A stretch of 64,000 bases of DNA from Engraulis encrasicolus (taxonomy: Eukaryota > Chordata > Actinopteri > Clupeiformes > Engraulidae): assembly GCF_034702125.1 (NCBI RefSeq), contig NC_085876.1, positions 20,331,512 through 20,395,511 of the forward strand. Direction: 5' to 3'. The notes below the pieces were generated by a model, which ran no database searches, was not told the DNA's origin, and saw nothing but the letters and a program-made list of their open reading frames with translations. Within the stretch, counting starts at the first letter, position 1. Each line of letters begins with the position of its first letter. The position numbers were made by a program, and so were the translations under genes. Below, piece by piece: positions 13,553 through 42,432 of this stretch.

Positions 13553-13616
13553 CACACACACGCAGACACACACACACACACACACACCAGACACACACAC
13601 ACACACACACACACAC
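13553..13616. repeat. CA/GT microsatellite upstream of med30
   Basis: Interrupted (CA)n starting about 65 bp upstream of the med30 start codon, probably in the 5' UTR or core promoter. Confidence 0.9.
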
Positions 13617-13639
13617 AACTGCTGAGCCACGAATAAAGG

Positions 13640-14600
13640 TAAAAAAAAAAAAAAGGTTTAACAACTGTCTGAGTACCGGCAGCTGGACATGATTTTAACA
13701 CAAATGTCACCTGCCTTGCGTGACAGCTTGATGTTGATATTGTAAGGGACCCTAAATTGGAATGTGTAGCCAACCTCTTTTTTTAACGCTTTAGCAGTCC
13801 ATGCGATCAAGAAGAGCAGGCTGTTGCAGTTGTCCCATATTGTCCAAATAATCTCACCACATTAGCTATTCGAGGCAGCCATGTGCATATGCAACAGCAT
13901 TCATGAGATGACATTCAACATGCCCACCGCCGTAATAGAAATATAAGGTTCTTCTAGAACACAGCACATACGGTATTTTGTTCACCGTTTCAACATAGTG
14001 AGTTTAAAAGAAAGTGTTTCTCCGGCATTTTTAAACCCGACCACCTAACTTATTTGCTTTGGCCATGTAAGCTATCTGGCTAGTTAGGCTATTGTTGCAC
14101 ATTTGCTGCTCTTTCATAAATGTACACATCTTTTAACCGGTACGTGTTTTGAGAGTACCCATTCTCATGCACATTAAAGGCAAAACGAGTGACCGACCTT
14201 TGAAGATGCTCTCAAATTACTTGGTTTGTTGACAAAATGTCATTCTTCTTTTGCTTCAGCAGAAGTCTTCAGCTGTTTCTAGTAAATCTCGCGAGACGAT
14301 GTGAGCCGTAAACTGTGTAAAGCAAGTGCACGCGAAAGGGCACCCCGAGTGAGTGAGTGATGGTGATGAATATGCATAGCCTAGTCTGAATTATGAATGG
14401 TTATATCGTTGATTTCTTCCACGTTGGTGCTGTCGGCAAGACAGGCTACATTATCGAAATGAATTTGTCCAATACTTCAAATGTACGGACAAGAAAGGAT
14501 GGGAATCAGTAGACACAGAAGGCAAAAATGTAGAGATTTACGGCTCTGATAGATATAGAATTGTGGCTCCACCTAGTGGTTCTTATGCTTATTTACGACT
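13640..14600. promoter_or_regulatory. Presumed med30 upstream region
   Basis: This is unique-looking DNA directly upstream of med30 exon 1 with no recognised gene or repeat. No TATA box or CpG island stands out. The call as promoter is only by position. Confidence 0.25.
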
Positions 14601-14601
14601 C

Positions 14602-14916
14602 AGGCGGTGTTTATACATACCCGGGTATTTTGATATACGCAGACCTTCCCCTTCGGTTGTGCCTTTCGTTCACAAACAAACGAAGGTTTTCCCTCTATAA
14701 ACGAAGCTCCTAAAAAACTTTTTTAAAATCTCCGGTTAGCGTTTGTATATAAACAGAGATAAACGGAGACTTGGATGGCACTACTTATGGCCTTAACGTA
14801 TTTATGACAGCTCTCAACAGCACATGTATGCGTATTTGCCTTTGATGTGAACGAACATATTTCGCTAAGCAAAATGTTCGTTTATTAAAATACCCAGGTA
14901 TGTATAAACAGCACCT
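14602..14916. mobile_element. MITE with aggcggtgtttatacatacc inverted ends
   Basis: aggcggtgtttatacatacc at the left is mirrored by ggtatgtataaacagcacct at the right, with 'gggtatttt' inside both ends. It resembles the MITE at 57743-58006 in layout. No coding potential. Confidence 0.75.
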
Positions 14917-15900
14917 CAATGTAGGGAAAAACATCCAAAGTACCTAAACCGTCTCTGAAACATCGACACTGCATAGGCCACTACAACAAGTAGGCCTAGG
15001 CATACTGATGTAAAAAGAAAAAAAAAGAAAAAAGAAAAAATGGATTATACAAAACTCATTAGACACCTATGAACACAGTGTGTGTAGTCTAGGAATATTG
15101 ACACTGCTTGATTCACCTTGTGCCCTGATGAAGAAGGCCCTGTAGCTGGCCGAAACATGTTGGCAGTGGCAGTATTTTTAATTATTTAAGTTCAAACATG
15201 AACCAGCCTCTACAATATAGTGGTTTTATCTAAGAAGAGTGCCTTGGCGTCCTGCCTTTTAAAAAAATATATTTTCTAGGTCTTGACCAAAGAGCATCTT
15301 CAAACCACCACCAGTTTTACCACTTGAACACCACAGCCCTCCAGCCCTCTCCCTTTTTATTTATAAAATGTATTTTGGATTTGATGTATGTGATGTAATG
15401 TGAATAACATTGCCTATTTCTTATCAAGTAAAATTGAACAAGTGACTGAACTGATTCGATAACTAATGTATTTTATTGTAGTCACAGTATAATCGCATGT
15501 GAAACAAAATAATGTAGCCTATGATTATTATCAAAACTCCAACTCGTACAAGACTCCTAATGGGAAGTTTTCCTTTGAAGCAGAGCTATATTGATTCCGA
15601 ACACAGTGCTTTGTTTTTCACTGAAGGATTTTAAAAGGAGACTAGAGATTACTCTGAGATAGACTGTATCTAACAACTTAATTGAAGCTCATGACAACAC
15701 TACAGCAGCTATCAGTTAATTTCCCTTGCATTCATTAGCTCAAGCTGTTGACTGAAAATGTCATTGATGATGTTCCCTCTTATCTTCTGTGAGAGAGAGT
15801 GGGGCCCAGGGAACTCACAAGTGGGGAATTGTGGCGAACGAGCGGCAGTGCACCACTAACACTCATCACTTTGCTGAGACAATAAAGAGAATGAAGGGTT
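14917..15900. other. Intergenic, no gene seen
   Basis: A/T-rich DNA. A 'gatgaagaaggccctgtagc ... ccgaaacatgtt' segment at about 15125-15165 resembles the 'cgaagaccagactggtcgaaacg' word at about 23380, and both look like dispersed repeat tails. Confidence 0.45.
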
Positions 15901-15925
15901 ACACACACACACACACACACACGCA

Positions 15926-15995
<70 letters not shown>

Positions 15996-16003
15996 CTCTC
16001 TCT
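15901..16003. repeat. (CA)n/(CT)n microsatellite
   Basis: CA repeats interrupted by a CACG run, then a short (CT)n. Confidence 0.95.
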
Positions 16004-16136
16004 CTGAGTCTGTAAGCCGAGTCATTACAGAGGGAAATTACCCTCGTTGGAAAGTAATTTAGAGCCCAAGTGATCCAGAGTTTTAATTAGAAGAGAGAGG
16101 GGTGACGTTTTGAAGAGAAGATGGGGAGGAAAAGAA

Positions 16137-16144
16137 GTGTGTGT

Positions 16145-16175
<31 letters not shown>

Positions 16176-16178
16176 GGC
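16137..16178. repeat. (GT)n followed by poly-G
   Basis: A short GT repeat followed directly by about 19 G residues. Confidence 0.9.
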
Positions 16179-16269
16179 CTGACTAAAACATAGAGACCAG
16201 TCATTGTCCCTTGTGGTCAGAAGCGTTTCATAAGAGAGGGATGAGTAAAGACAGAGAGCACTATACTGG

Positions 16270-16467
16270 TAGCCTGATTATCATCGACGTTCAAATCTCT
16301 TCGAGACTTGGTCTGACCAAGAGCATAAAAATTAGCATTTCCCAAACAGCATGGTTGACCCACATCCCAAGGTTTGCTACTGGTTGACTGGTGTCAGACA
16401 AAGTGGGTGGAGTTCCCGATTTTTCGGGAAATCAGAAGCAATATTTTTATTGCTCTTGGCCTGACTA
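16270..16467 (+). mobile_element. Dispersed MITE (tagcctgattatcatcgacg), copy A
   Basis: It shares 'cgacgttcaaatctcttcga', 'ggtctgaccaagagcat' and 'gtgggtggagttcccgattt' with an inverted copy at 31873-32070 and a partial relative at 20112-20388. Confidence 0.7.
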
Positions 16468-17559
16468 GAAGCAACACATAAGGTGTTGCGTCAAAGTCTG
16501 TTCCCATAAGTCCCATCACTCGGCGGCCATCTTGGCTACGCCTCAAACTGACTATTTGAGATTAGTCAGTAAGCGCATACGACTTTGTTGGGAGCGTCGA
16601 CGTTGCGCAAGGCACGTCAGCGAGAACTTGTTGTCACGATGTGGGTGTTATTAAATACAGCGCATTTGCAGTCGGCCACAAATATGAACGAGACGATGAG
16701 CTCGCACCGGTTTGCTCTACTAACACACCACGTGTGAGGAGTGGGGGGACAGGCAGTGAGGAGGAGCTGAAGTGGGGACCTGCGCAAACTTGTGGAGGGG
16801 TGTGAGACAAGACTCATATACACACGTGAGTGAGTTGTTGACCAACCAGTTCATGGGCGCGTGACCTCGGAGGCAGTCCGCCGACGAGCGTTGAAGGGGA
16901 TAAGCAACTGCAGAGGTTGCAAGATCTGACTGCAGCCGCATTCATCCCGCGATAATTTTACACCATGTGACATGTCACCTCGTCAACGCAACGTCGACGA
17001 AATTTCGAAGTTTGACAGGAAATCTAACCGTCATGCAGCATTTTCCATCCAGGGTGCATTGCTGTCTAAATGCGCATGCATGCGTTGACACATCTCGAAT
17101 GCACCTACTGATGGGGTAGGAGGCCTATATAAGAATGAATGGGGGACATAATGTTGTGTGACAGTGGGACAACACAGCGATACACAACTCATATGGTTGG
17201 AATCACAATGAAAAACTGGGTTTAATGGCCGTCTTAGAATGACCGAAACATGAAAGTAACACTTTAAAACAGCGTTTTTCTTTATGCTATTTTTGATCTG
17301 CTCATGCGCCACATTCCATGACAACGTTCTGTTTTGGGCAGGTGGGAGCAAGTTGCGTGGACTTCACCTCTTCCGGCCGGCTGTCAAACGGGCATCCATT
17401 CTCCGGTCATCGTACAGAAAAGACACTGGATTTATTTTCTGATAGCCAACGCAGTAAGCACAATGGTCGTCCCTGCTCATCAGTAATAAAAAAAAAAAAA
17501 AAAATGAAGTAGGCCCTAGGCTAGCCTGCCTCAAAATTGGTGTTTTAAACTGTGATATC

Positions 17560-18010
17560 ATGTTTAAAACACCAAAGGGCTCTGCTGGGGTGCTCTCTAC
17601 AGCCCGAGACTGGGTGATGACAGTTGATCTGGAGAGGCAGCTGAAAATACCACCACACATCACCCAGTCCAGATTGAGACCAGACCTCATCCTGGTCTCT
17701 GAGGCTACAAAGCAACTGGTCATGCTCGAGCTCACAGTTCCATGGGAAGATAGGATGGAGGAGGCGCAGGAGAGGAAAAGGGAGAAGTACCAGGAGCTGG
17801 TGGAGGACTGTCGCAGGAATGGTCGGGGGACTAGATGCATGCCAGTGAGGTGGGGAGCTAGGGATTTGCCAGCCACTACCTGAGCCAGGCCTAAGGCACA
17901 CTAGGCATAACAGGGGCCAATCGGAAGAGAGCCAACAACAACAACACAGAGGCAGCTGAAAAAGCGTCCCGATGGCTCTGGCTGAGGAGGGGAGAGAGGT
18001 GGGGGGAGTA
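17560..18010 (+). pseudogene. LINE remnant: restriction-like endonuclease region
   Basis: A 107-codon open frame (17560-17883) contains RLRPDLILVSEATKQ followed by LELTVPWEDRMEEA and a Lys/Glu helix. The PD...ELTVP spacing fits a PD-(D/E)XK nuclease fold such as the C-terminal endonuclease of site-specific non-LTR elements. After a stop, the neighbouring segment (about 17949-18000) still reads AAEKASRWLWLRRGERW in the same orientation, so the original protein ran on. No reverse transcriptase lies upstream, so it is a 5'-truncated, broken copy. Confidence 0.6.
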
Positions 18011-19149
18011 GAATGCCACTCGGACACAGGCCGGGGTCTGATCAGCCCTGGTCGGGTCGCCTGGTTGAGGGTGTCTGTTGTGAGACCCGAAACACCCAGT
18101 GACTCCAGGAAACAACACTGATGATGTGTCCAAGTCAGTGCATCAGGTTGATGTTTGCAAAACTGTTGCCTAAACTGATAATAGCTATGACCAACGGTGA
18201 AAAATATAAGAAAAAAAAGCTAAACTGATCAAAGTTGAATGTCTTGCAGACTTGCTCCCGTTTTGCTTTTTCTTACTTAGGCCTATTTGTTTTCAACCAT
18301 AAGAAAAACCACAACGGGTGTGCACATGTATGCACACGGCCGTTTTTGTTTCCGTGATTAGGCCTATATCTGTCCCTTTGTCTTGCACCTGCATTTTGGA
18401 TGGACGCAGAAAGGTGATTAATGGTCGAGTTGCGCTCTCTGCCTAATTCACAATGAAGTTTCCACGGACGGCAAACAAACATGGCCGCCAGCAAACAAAC
18501 CGATTAGGTACGAGCAGTCGTAAAGGTTTACGTTTGCACTTGCGTCGAGACGATTGGATAAGTGACAGCACAGCTCAGCAGGCAATTGGCTCTCGTTACC
18601 GGACAGGTGGGAGTGACGCCGGCAAACGCCATGTTCGCGTAGCCAAATGCTCTCGTTCATTCCTATGGAAGGTTTCATGAGTGATTCGTCTCGTATAAGA
18701 CCGTCTCTGGTTGCGTCACTTTGAGGGCGTGGCCTGGCTACTGTACCGGTGCTTCTAACCTTTGTTTTCTATCTTCAAGCCCCCCTTACCTGTGCTTGAG
18801 ACAAGCCGCACCCTCCAACCCATCTATACGCACAAGAAATATATTATTTTATTAATTTACAATTACTTTCTTGCTAAAGACATTAGTCAATGTCTTTATG
18901 ATTGTACATGGGGACCAAAATATGTTTCGAATTGGTTTACATTTCGGCCTAATTATGCCTGTAATGTTCACAAGCAGAATTTTGGTCACAACCTCAAGGC
19001 AGGCAAATTTGTGCAGACCACATGCAATCTCTAGAGCCCCCTGGTGGTGGAGGGCAGACCCCAGGTTAAGAACCAATGCACTATAGTACTCGAAGTCGAA
19101 ACGTAATTCAATTCAGCCATGAAATAATAAAAGACAACAAAAAGGATTT

Positions 19150-19516
19150 TTAAAGGGACACTGTGTGATATTTTTAGTTGTTTATTTCCAGAATTCATGC
19201 TGCCCATTCACTAATGTTACCTTTTTCATGAATACTTACCACCAGCATCAAATTCTAAGTATTCATTATGACTGGAAAAATTGCACTTTTCATACATGAA
19301 AAGGGGGATCTTCCCCATGGTCCGCCATTTTGAATTTCAAAAAATTGCCATTTTTAGCTGCGAAAATGACTGTACTTGGACCATACTAGAAAATATTTGT
19401 TTAATACTTAGTAAACTTTCATGTTAAAATCAAATTTGGCAATAGGCAGCCCAATTTCAATAAGCAGTATAGTTGCAGTACCTTTTTTGACCATTTCCTG
19501 CACAGTGTCCCTTTAA
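19150..19516 (+). mobile_element. TTAA MITE (piggyBac/Kolobok-like), best copy
   Basis: Bounded by ttaa target sites (19150-19153 and 19513-19516), with inverted ends agggacactgtg and cacagtgtccct. Other copies in the window: 11175, 29235, 34219 and 61785. No coding potential. Confidence 0.85.
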
Positions 19517-19558
19517 GTGTGCGAACTTCTCACTCCAAAAACTACAGTATAGTACAAT

Positions 19559-19713
19559 CAGGGAAGCCGACAAGCTGGTCAAAGGGGTCAGTTGTCCTGG
19601 GCCCAGGGAAAGAGGGGGCCCAGAATTGGGTCCTCATTAGATTGTATGTATTGTTTGAGGGGCCCTTTCAAATGACTTTGTCCCGGGCCAGGTAAAAGCT
19701 GTCAGCGGCCCTG
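19559..19713. mobile_element. hAT MITE with perfect 8-bp TSD
   Basis: The ends cagggaagccgac and gtcagcggccctg are flanked by agtacaat on both sides (19551-19558 and 19714-19721). At 155 bp it is non-coding. Confidence 0.85.
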
Positions 19714-19910
19714 AGTACAATACCCTTCTCACTGCTGGGTGCCTTCAGGTGGTCACCAGCTGCCCAGTGCACCCATGTGGCAGCTCAGTCTGCATTCTTC
19801 AGAGTATACAGTATTTGATCACCCCCCTTTCCTAGCCTAGCACGCAGTAATAGGATTACTAATGGCACGTCGTCTGGTCAAGGTCCAAAATATTAATTAA
19901 TGAATTGATC

Positions 19911-19962
19911 AATTCATTCATTCATTCATTCATTCATTCATTCATTCATTCATTCAGTCAGT
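19911..19962. repeat. (ATTC)n microsatellite
   Basis: About eleven ATTC units followed by degenerate AGTC units. Confidence 0.9.
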
Positions 19963-20111
19963 CGGTCAGTTAGTCGCTCATGTGAACATGTTTGGAAATA
20001 TCATAGTTGATGTAACGTGGTGGTCACTCCATCACAGTAAAGTGTTGTACAATTAGTAAAACTAATCACAGCAATACAGGTACTGTACAGTCTCCTACAG
20101 ATCATTTTAAT

Positions 20112-20388
20112 TAGCTTGGCTCTCGCCAGATCTCTGTGGATCCATACAGCTCTGTGAGGCCCACTCCACAGTGGAGCTCTAGGTGCCACAAGTCATGGAG
20201 AACTATAGCCAGGCCATGCCCTCCTAGTGACGCAATACCTTCAGCGTTGATTCTAGTCAGGCCAATAGCAATGTAAATATCATTTCTGATCTCCCGAAAA
20301 ATCGGGAACTCCACCCACTTTGTCAGACACCAGTCAATGAGTAGCAAACCTAGGGAGGCGAGTCAAACATTAACATTACTCAGGCTAG
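20112..20388 (-). mobile_element. Dispersed MITE, partial copy C
   Basis: The right part (gatctcccgaaaaatcggga, ccacccactttgtcagacac, ctcaggcta) matches the inverse of the element at 16270-16467. The left part differs. Confidence 0.55.
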
Positions 20389-20394
20389 TAGAAC

Positions 20395-20835
20395 TACACA
20401 TTACATTACATTACACTTATTATCCAAAGCGATCCAAAGTGGCTGCAGTCGCTGAAGCAGTATGGGAGTTAGGTGCCTTGCTCAAGCAGAGGGGGATTTT
20501 ACATTAGGCGAACCTAGGCGATTGCCTGGGGCCCTGACCAAATCTGCCCTCCATAGCTGTCCCCAACTGTCACACCAGTCGTGATAAACACACAAAAAAG
20601 TAGGCCTGATCTTAATTTGTCACTTGTGTAAAGTAATCCAAGATATAAGAGACAAAACACTAAAATAGCTGTGTTAAAAGAATGACCTGAGGGACCCATG
20701 TTTATATTTTGCCTAGGGACCCAAAGTGGCTAGATCCACCCCTGTGCTCAAGGAAGAGTAAGAGTTGAACCTGCAACCCTCTGATCTGAAGTCCATGCCC
20801 TTAAACATGAGGCCACAGGTGATCCAACACAAATC
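20395..20835 (+). repeat. (TTACA)n-headed dispersed repeat split by a MITE
   Basis: Starts with acattacattacattacac, then 'ttatccaaagcga' and 'gttaggtgccttgctcaag', and resumes after the inserted element with 'gagttgaacctgcaaccctc'. The same family, uninterrupted, lies at 58494-58740. Confidence 0.7.
20487..20744. mobile_element. hAT MITE with perfect 8-bp TSD
   Basis: The ends cagagggggatttt and gatccacccctg are flanked by tgctcaag (20479-20486 and 20745-20752). The 'attgcctggggccct' core is shared with 3629 and 45412. It is inserted in the dispersed repeat around it. Confidence 0.88.
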
Positions 20836-21485
20836 TGGCAAGAGACAGGCCACCAATATAATAGGCACCCCTTAAACTATCTTAGAAGACTGTACTATAG
20901 TGATTAGTGTTACTTAAAGAAATACTGTGTGCACTCATTTCGTTAAAAAAAGGAACTCCTCACATATACAGTATGTACATCTCTTGACATACCCCGCTCC
21001 CCTCAAGTGCTTGTACTGTACATGGACAACAAAGATATCTAGTCTATTCAAAAACAGCATATACCGTATGACCTGCAGATGCAGTATTTATCCAGCTGAT
21101 ATACTGTGGCATGTTTGCATGGCTATCCCATTCGACAAAGCTCAATGAAATTCCACTATAAGCTACAGTCTAGTAAAAATGTATAGAGCCTGGCCTGAAA
21201 GAGGCTTCTCAATTGTAGGCCAATAAGGTCAGTGACATTTTCCATCTTCTAAACAGCCGCATTGCACGATGAAGGAAAACCCACTTAGCTCTAGGCGTAG
21301 ACAGCTGAGGGCTAGCAAAGAGAGCGAGAGAAAGCACTACTTGTATAAGTAAGCCACTTGCCATGAGCCCTGGCACAATGATCCAGTGTGCGTGTTGCCG
21401 AGCGACCCTTATCCCCAGGCGGAAATGGGGGCAGGGAGTGGTGACAGGGAGGCGGAGGAGTACAGTACACATGACCATGCACCCT

Positions 21486-21491
21486 TTTATT
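21486..21491 (-). terminator. Candidate slc30a8 polyadenylation signal
   Basis: AATAAA on the slc30a8 strand, about 1.24 kb beyond the stop codon. It is chosen only because it is a canonical hexamer downstream of the gene. The true cleavage site is unknown. Confidence 0.25.
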
Positions 21492-22730
21492 CCCAAAAAA
21501 ACACATGATCACAGCTCTGCAGCAATGGCGGACGAACTGGGTTGAGAAAGTAAAAGTCCTGCCAGATATTCCTTCTATCTCTGCTCCCTAACACAGGTGT
21601 TTCTACTAATATAGCAAGTAATATTGTCTGGTTTAGGTCCATAATGCAACACATAGTCCTTGAAAATACTTTACTGCCATTATACAGTCGTACTACGTTA
21701 CTTGGACATTACACAGGACGTTTAGTGAAACAGTACATTTTGGTCATTGCCATTCTGGTAACAGCAGATTTATAACAGGGGCTATGTCTTAATGGGTTAA
21801 ATTGGATGAAACAAATATGTGGCAGGGTTTTTGCTTTCTGAACCAGGGATGTCTCCCACCGCTCTACATTACACGTGATCATGGAAATACAAATCGCCAG
21901 TCACATTATATATATTACAATGATTTGACAGTACAAAGTACATTTTTTTCATCACTTAAACGATTCATGTCTGTTTTTCTTTCTGCTGTGAAAAAAGAAG
22001 ATTATTCTAGACATCCAAGAACTGATTGTCACTCGTAGTGTGTAAAATGTGTACAAATGTGTTATTCAGACTAAACCACAAACATTTTTGCACAGTGCTG
22101 TTCAGTGAATAAAAAGGACAATAGACATTATAAAACTGCATTTTAATTTGCCCTCTCTGGCATCAACAAATTTTGCCAAGAAAGTGCCAATATTTAGTCT
22201 TAAAAATAAAAAAAAATGAACTTGACTCCTAGTCTGTCACATGAATATGCAAATGAAAGGAAAAGAAGACACGTCTGTTCGTCAGGTGATTACAGGACAA
22301 CAGTCACCGGACAAACAAATAAACAAAAACAGACAACATACAGCATGTGCCTAAGGCCCATGGGAAGCTAGCCAGGCACTCAAGGGTAAGGTTAAAACTG
22401 AACAAAACACAAGACATCAAGATACCTCATCCTGTTTCTCACAAACTTTCCTTTTCTTTGTTTCGTCTTTGGGTGACCTGGAGAGGTTGTCACAAACAAG
22501 TGGGGATTCCAAGAAGACGGTGCAGTTACAAACCTGGCTAAGTTAACCTGCAGGTATCGTGAATGAGCTAATACAAAAGAGCCTGGTGTCCTCATTTCCT
22601 TATGTAAATGATGCCTTCAGGCTATCCACATACTAGCAGCAGGTTTATCACTCTCTACAGCCGATGTAGCCAGGGTTATCACTTAAACATGTTCTTAGAA
22701 AACCCCCAAGGTTGTGCCCTTTAAGACGTC

Positions 22731-38789
<16,059 letters not shown>

Positions 38790-39229
38790 GACTTAAACAA
38801 AACAAACTCCCCACCAATAACAGCCTATTATTTCAGTGAAAGGATGTAGCCTAACTTTCCGCAACTATGAAGAAACACAGAAGTGTTAAACTGCGAGACG
38901 AAAAAAGGGAAGTTATGTTAAACTACAAAGTTTAAAAAAAAAGTTTTCGGAGTGTAGCCTACTGTATACGATGGAGGTCCAGCATCCTAGTCCTCACTGA
39001 ATAGCTTACAACGTCCATGCACTGTGTTTTGAAGCCTTGTGACTGATGAGAACCGTGTGCAAACTTGCAGAATGTCTGCAAAACACCACCAATAAATGAC
39101 AAAAATATATATTTTTGTCAACTTAGAGTCTAATAGAAAGCAAACGTTATAACCATGGCACTCAAACGGCAGTTTGCTTCTGAGACACTCTGACCACCTC
39201 ATGCTGGACTATTAGGAGATTAACCTACG

Positions 39230-40180
39230 TACATTGGCAAATGACATCAAGAATTAAGGCTAAAACCGCAAGCCAAATGCTGTGCGCAAAGTCCAAACCT
39301 TGCTCCAACAGTTACAACTCGAAACTTTGGACGCGACTATGGTATAGGTTACTCGAGGCTACAGTGGCGTGAAAACAACCATGTCATAATGTTAGGTTTG
39401 AACAAAACATTTATTTCTTGTTAAATAGCGCAGAATGGCATATTGATTTTTTTTGTTATCTTGCAGCGTTTGATCACTCGGCTACATAGACACACGCACT
39501 ACAAGTGCGCGCGCGCACAGTCAGGCTTTCAAACGCTCAGGCATTCAAACGCTCATCCTCTCAAACTGAGACAGGGATTTTCTTCTATTTTCTTTTATTT
39601 AATTTAAATGTTATATAAACTGTATTATGTGTAATTTTCTGATTCAGAACAGGTTGGATCAACATTGTGGGATGTTTTTTTTGTGTGTGTGCTGAAATTG
39701 GGGTTGATACCCTTGCCTCTATGATACCTCCACAGGTAAATTGTCATTGTCGTTGCGACACAGTGTGGACCATATTCATCGGCAGGATGACGACAGAGAA
39801 AGACAACAAGGACTGGTCTGCTCCAATGCATATTTATTGTGGTGAAACACAGGATGAAAATAATGTGCGGATGCTGCTGTACATTCGCCAGCGAATCTTT
39901 CTAGCTGAAGGAAGCATCGTTCGTGTGCAAAGACTTCACCTACTGCAGCTGCAAGAATACACCACCAGGTGGCTCTTAACTCATATAATCAGAAGAACCA
40001 AATATTTATAGTGAAATTCACCAAGCATATGTGTAACTCAAACTCACACCAGCACACCAAATCCCACAATGACATTGAATTTAAACTCAGGGAAGCAGTC
40101 CCAGTGGCACCCCAAGGGAGCAGTGTAGTAGCCTGATATACACTAGCCCCTCTCTACTTCTCTCCATTCGTAGAGGGGCT
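39230..40180. other. No gene recognised
   Basis: A plus-strand frame at 39667-40011 of about 114 codons shows no family motif, codon pattern or splice context that I recognise. It is best treated as chance. Confidence 0.4.
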
Positions 40181-41408
40181 GGACTTGACTTGACTTGTAT
40201 AGTCGCAAGCAGTGCAATGGGTTACTACCAGGAGTGGCGCTATAGGGGGTGAAGGCAGAGAGGGCAAGAAGGGTGGGGGCCCTATCTGAGAGACCTTGGC
40301 AGGTCATAGGGTAGGGAGGGAGGGAGGGAGGACATATCTGCAAATGTTCTGCCACTGGTTGGTATGCTCAGGGTACCTCAGTTATGGAGTTGGAGGAGGG
40401 GGCAAGTTGGTTCAAATGAATCTGTGTGGGCCCTGTCGTGGCCTAATGGCCAAAAAAAAGCCCTAAAAAATATATAGGCTGTAGGCCTATTTAAAAAAAA
40501 AAAAATCTGTGTAGGATCTGATAAAGGGTTGTGGACAGGTTTCGGTATAGTGTTGGTCTATGTACAGTGGCCTGAAAGGTTTTTCACCAGTGCAAGGCAA
40601 TTTGTCGCTCTTCTAATGGTAGACTATAATAGTGGTTCGAATAGGCTACACAGTACAAAAATGGGGTGTTGTTATAAACTTACATAAATCCAATGCGGAG
40701 AGTCAAATTACTGTCAAAAGTAAGGGTGAGTGTTTTTTGGGTGTTGATTGGGGGGGTCCAAAAGGGGGTCCCTTTTCACAATCCAATTTACTGAACCAAC
40801 TGGCATGTGACTGTAATGCTTTTCATTTTCCTTCATCAAATGATGGAGAAAAACAGAATTTCGTGTGAATTGAACTGTACGGATATCTGATACCTAGGGA
40901 TTGCATAGTCAGATAGCAATTGATTATCAAGATGCATTGGATGTTTCTTATCATTCTGGTGACAGATGCTTTCAGTCATGACATCATATGACATATCATA
41001 TGACATCACATTTTTAGTGGGACCAAATGCTATTTTATATGAACAGGAACAGTCTAGAACATTTCAGAAAAGTGCTCATATGTAGTAAATCCCTGGTAAA
41101 ATATGAGAATACATGGACATTTTTTTCTCTATGCATTGCCTAGTTTAACAGTAGCCTATGTCTGAAATGCCCATTTGGGCATTATGTGTGTGTATTCATT
41201 TTATGTAAGCTACTTGACACCTTAATTTTCCCCTGGTGATCAATAAAGTTATTCTACTCTGCTCTACTTATGGGTACACATAAGGGTCATGATGAGTTGG
41301 CTTCTTATGGTCAAGAAGCAGAGCTTGCTTGGCATAAGGAAGATTGTGACAAGACTGTGAGAGGGCATGCATGTGACTTCCTCTTTTGTTGTAAAAAAAA
41401 GGACCTGG

Positions 41409-41534
41409 GGTGGATTTCTCGAAACCAAAGTTGCTTGCTACATTAGCTACTTTGTTGTTTTCAATGCATTTTCCCATTGGCAACTACCGAAGTTGCTAAC
41501 AGGCTAGCAACTTCTCTTTTGAGAAACTCACCCC
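41409..41534. mobile_element. Short palindromic MITE, copy 3
   Basis: Ends ggtggatttctcgaaac and ttgagaaactcacccc, with 'gctacattagctactttgtt' inside. Same family as 4169-4292. Confidence 0.65.
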
Positions 41535-41828
41535 TGTACTGTAGGAGTAGAGTAGAGTGCTTAGATTGCGTCGGAGTTCAAAGTCATCATCACAGGTTGC
41601 AAAATCTATTGCAAGAGGTCACGGACATCCTGTTGTGGTTCCACAGTGACTTGCAGCGCAATGAAACCAAAGGCCTGAGTATTTATGACTTTGTGGAAAA
41701 GAAATCATTGTTTTGTGAGTGACCACAAAATATGTCATTGCTAAATTGATAATGTTACTAGGCCTATATGGACCTTTTTATTATAGGCTATGTGAGTGTA
41801 ACAAGCAGCCAACAAGCAGCCAGCAACA

Positions 41829-42078
41829 GAGCTGGACTGGGACCGAAAAGCGGCCCGGGATTTTTTTGTCATACACCGGCCCGAAGACTCAAAGGCCACC
41901 TTCATAGTATATCTTGACTGGATAAATCCACTGTCTGTATTGATGGTGGATCAATGGGTGTCCCATTCTAATTTGAGGGCCAGTCCCCAGGAAAATGACC
42001 ACAACAACAACAGTATCAGCCCCCGGAGACTGTCGGCCCAGCGGGAAAATGCCCTGTATGCCAGATTACCAGTCCAGC
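41829..42078. mobile_element. hAT MITE, 'cagggctggactgg' family
   Basis: 'gagctggactgggaccga' at the left, and 'gactgtcggcccagcgggaa' with the end 'ccagtccagccctg' at the right, match 37007-37224. No clear TSD. Confidence 0.65.
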
Positions 42079-42271
42079 CCTGGCCAGCAAGATGGTAGAC
42101 TAGCAGACTTGGTAGAGCGTTAGTAGACCTCCCTCCAGAAGCCTCACGCAGATTCGGTAGCACTGATCGGTGTCGTAGACTAGTGGTTCTCAACCTCATT
42201 TGAACAAGCGCCCCCTTGACGTCATCATCAATCTACAAATGCGCCCCTTAGTATTGAAAAAATGAAAAAGG

Positions 42272-42432
42272 GCCCTGCTGTGGCCTAACGGTGGGGTGCT
42301 CATCTGCTATGCAGCCGACCCGCGTTCGATTCCTGACCCGGGTCCTTTGCCGGCCCTACCCACCCATCTCTCCCTCCCAACTTGCTTCCTGTCACCACCT
42401 TCACTGTCCTATCATAAATAAAGTTTAAAAAA
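42272..42432 (+). repeat. tRNA-derived SINE
   Basis: The head 'ctgctgtggcctaacggtgg' (box A) and 'cgcgttcgattcctg' (box B), then 'cgggtcctttgccggcccta', a 'cttgcttcctgtcaccacct' body, 'cctatcataaataaagttt' and an A-rich tail. Confidence 0.75.

Noticed and set aside
39667..40011. 114-codon plus-strand frame
   Set aside because: No recognisable domain, no splice partner and no repeat family; most likely chance in A/T-rich DNA.
42272..42432. Possible tRNA gene (boxes A and B)
   Set aside because: The sequence continues into a SINE body with an A-rich tail, and related copies occur at 9785; it is tRNA-derived, not a tRNA gene.
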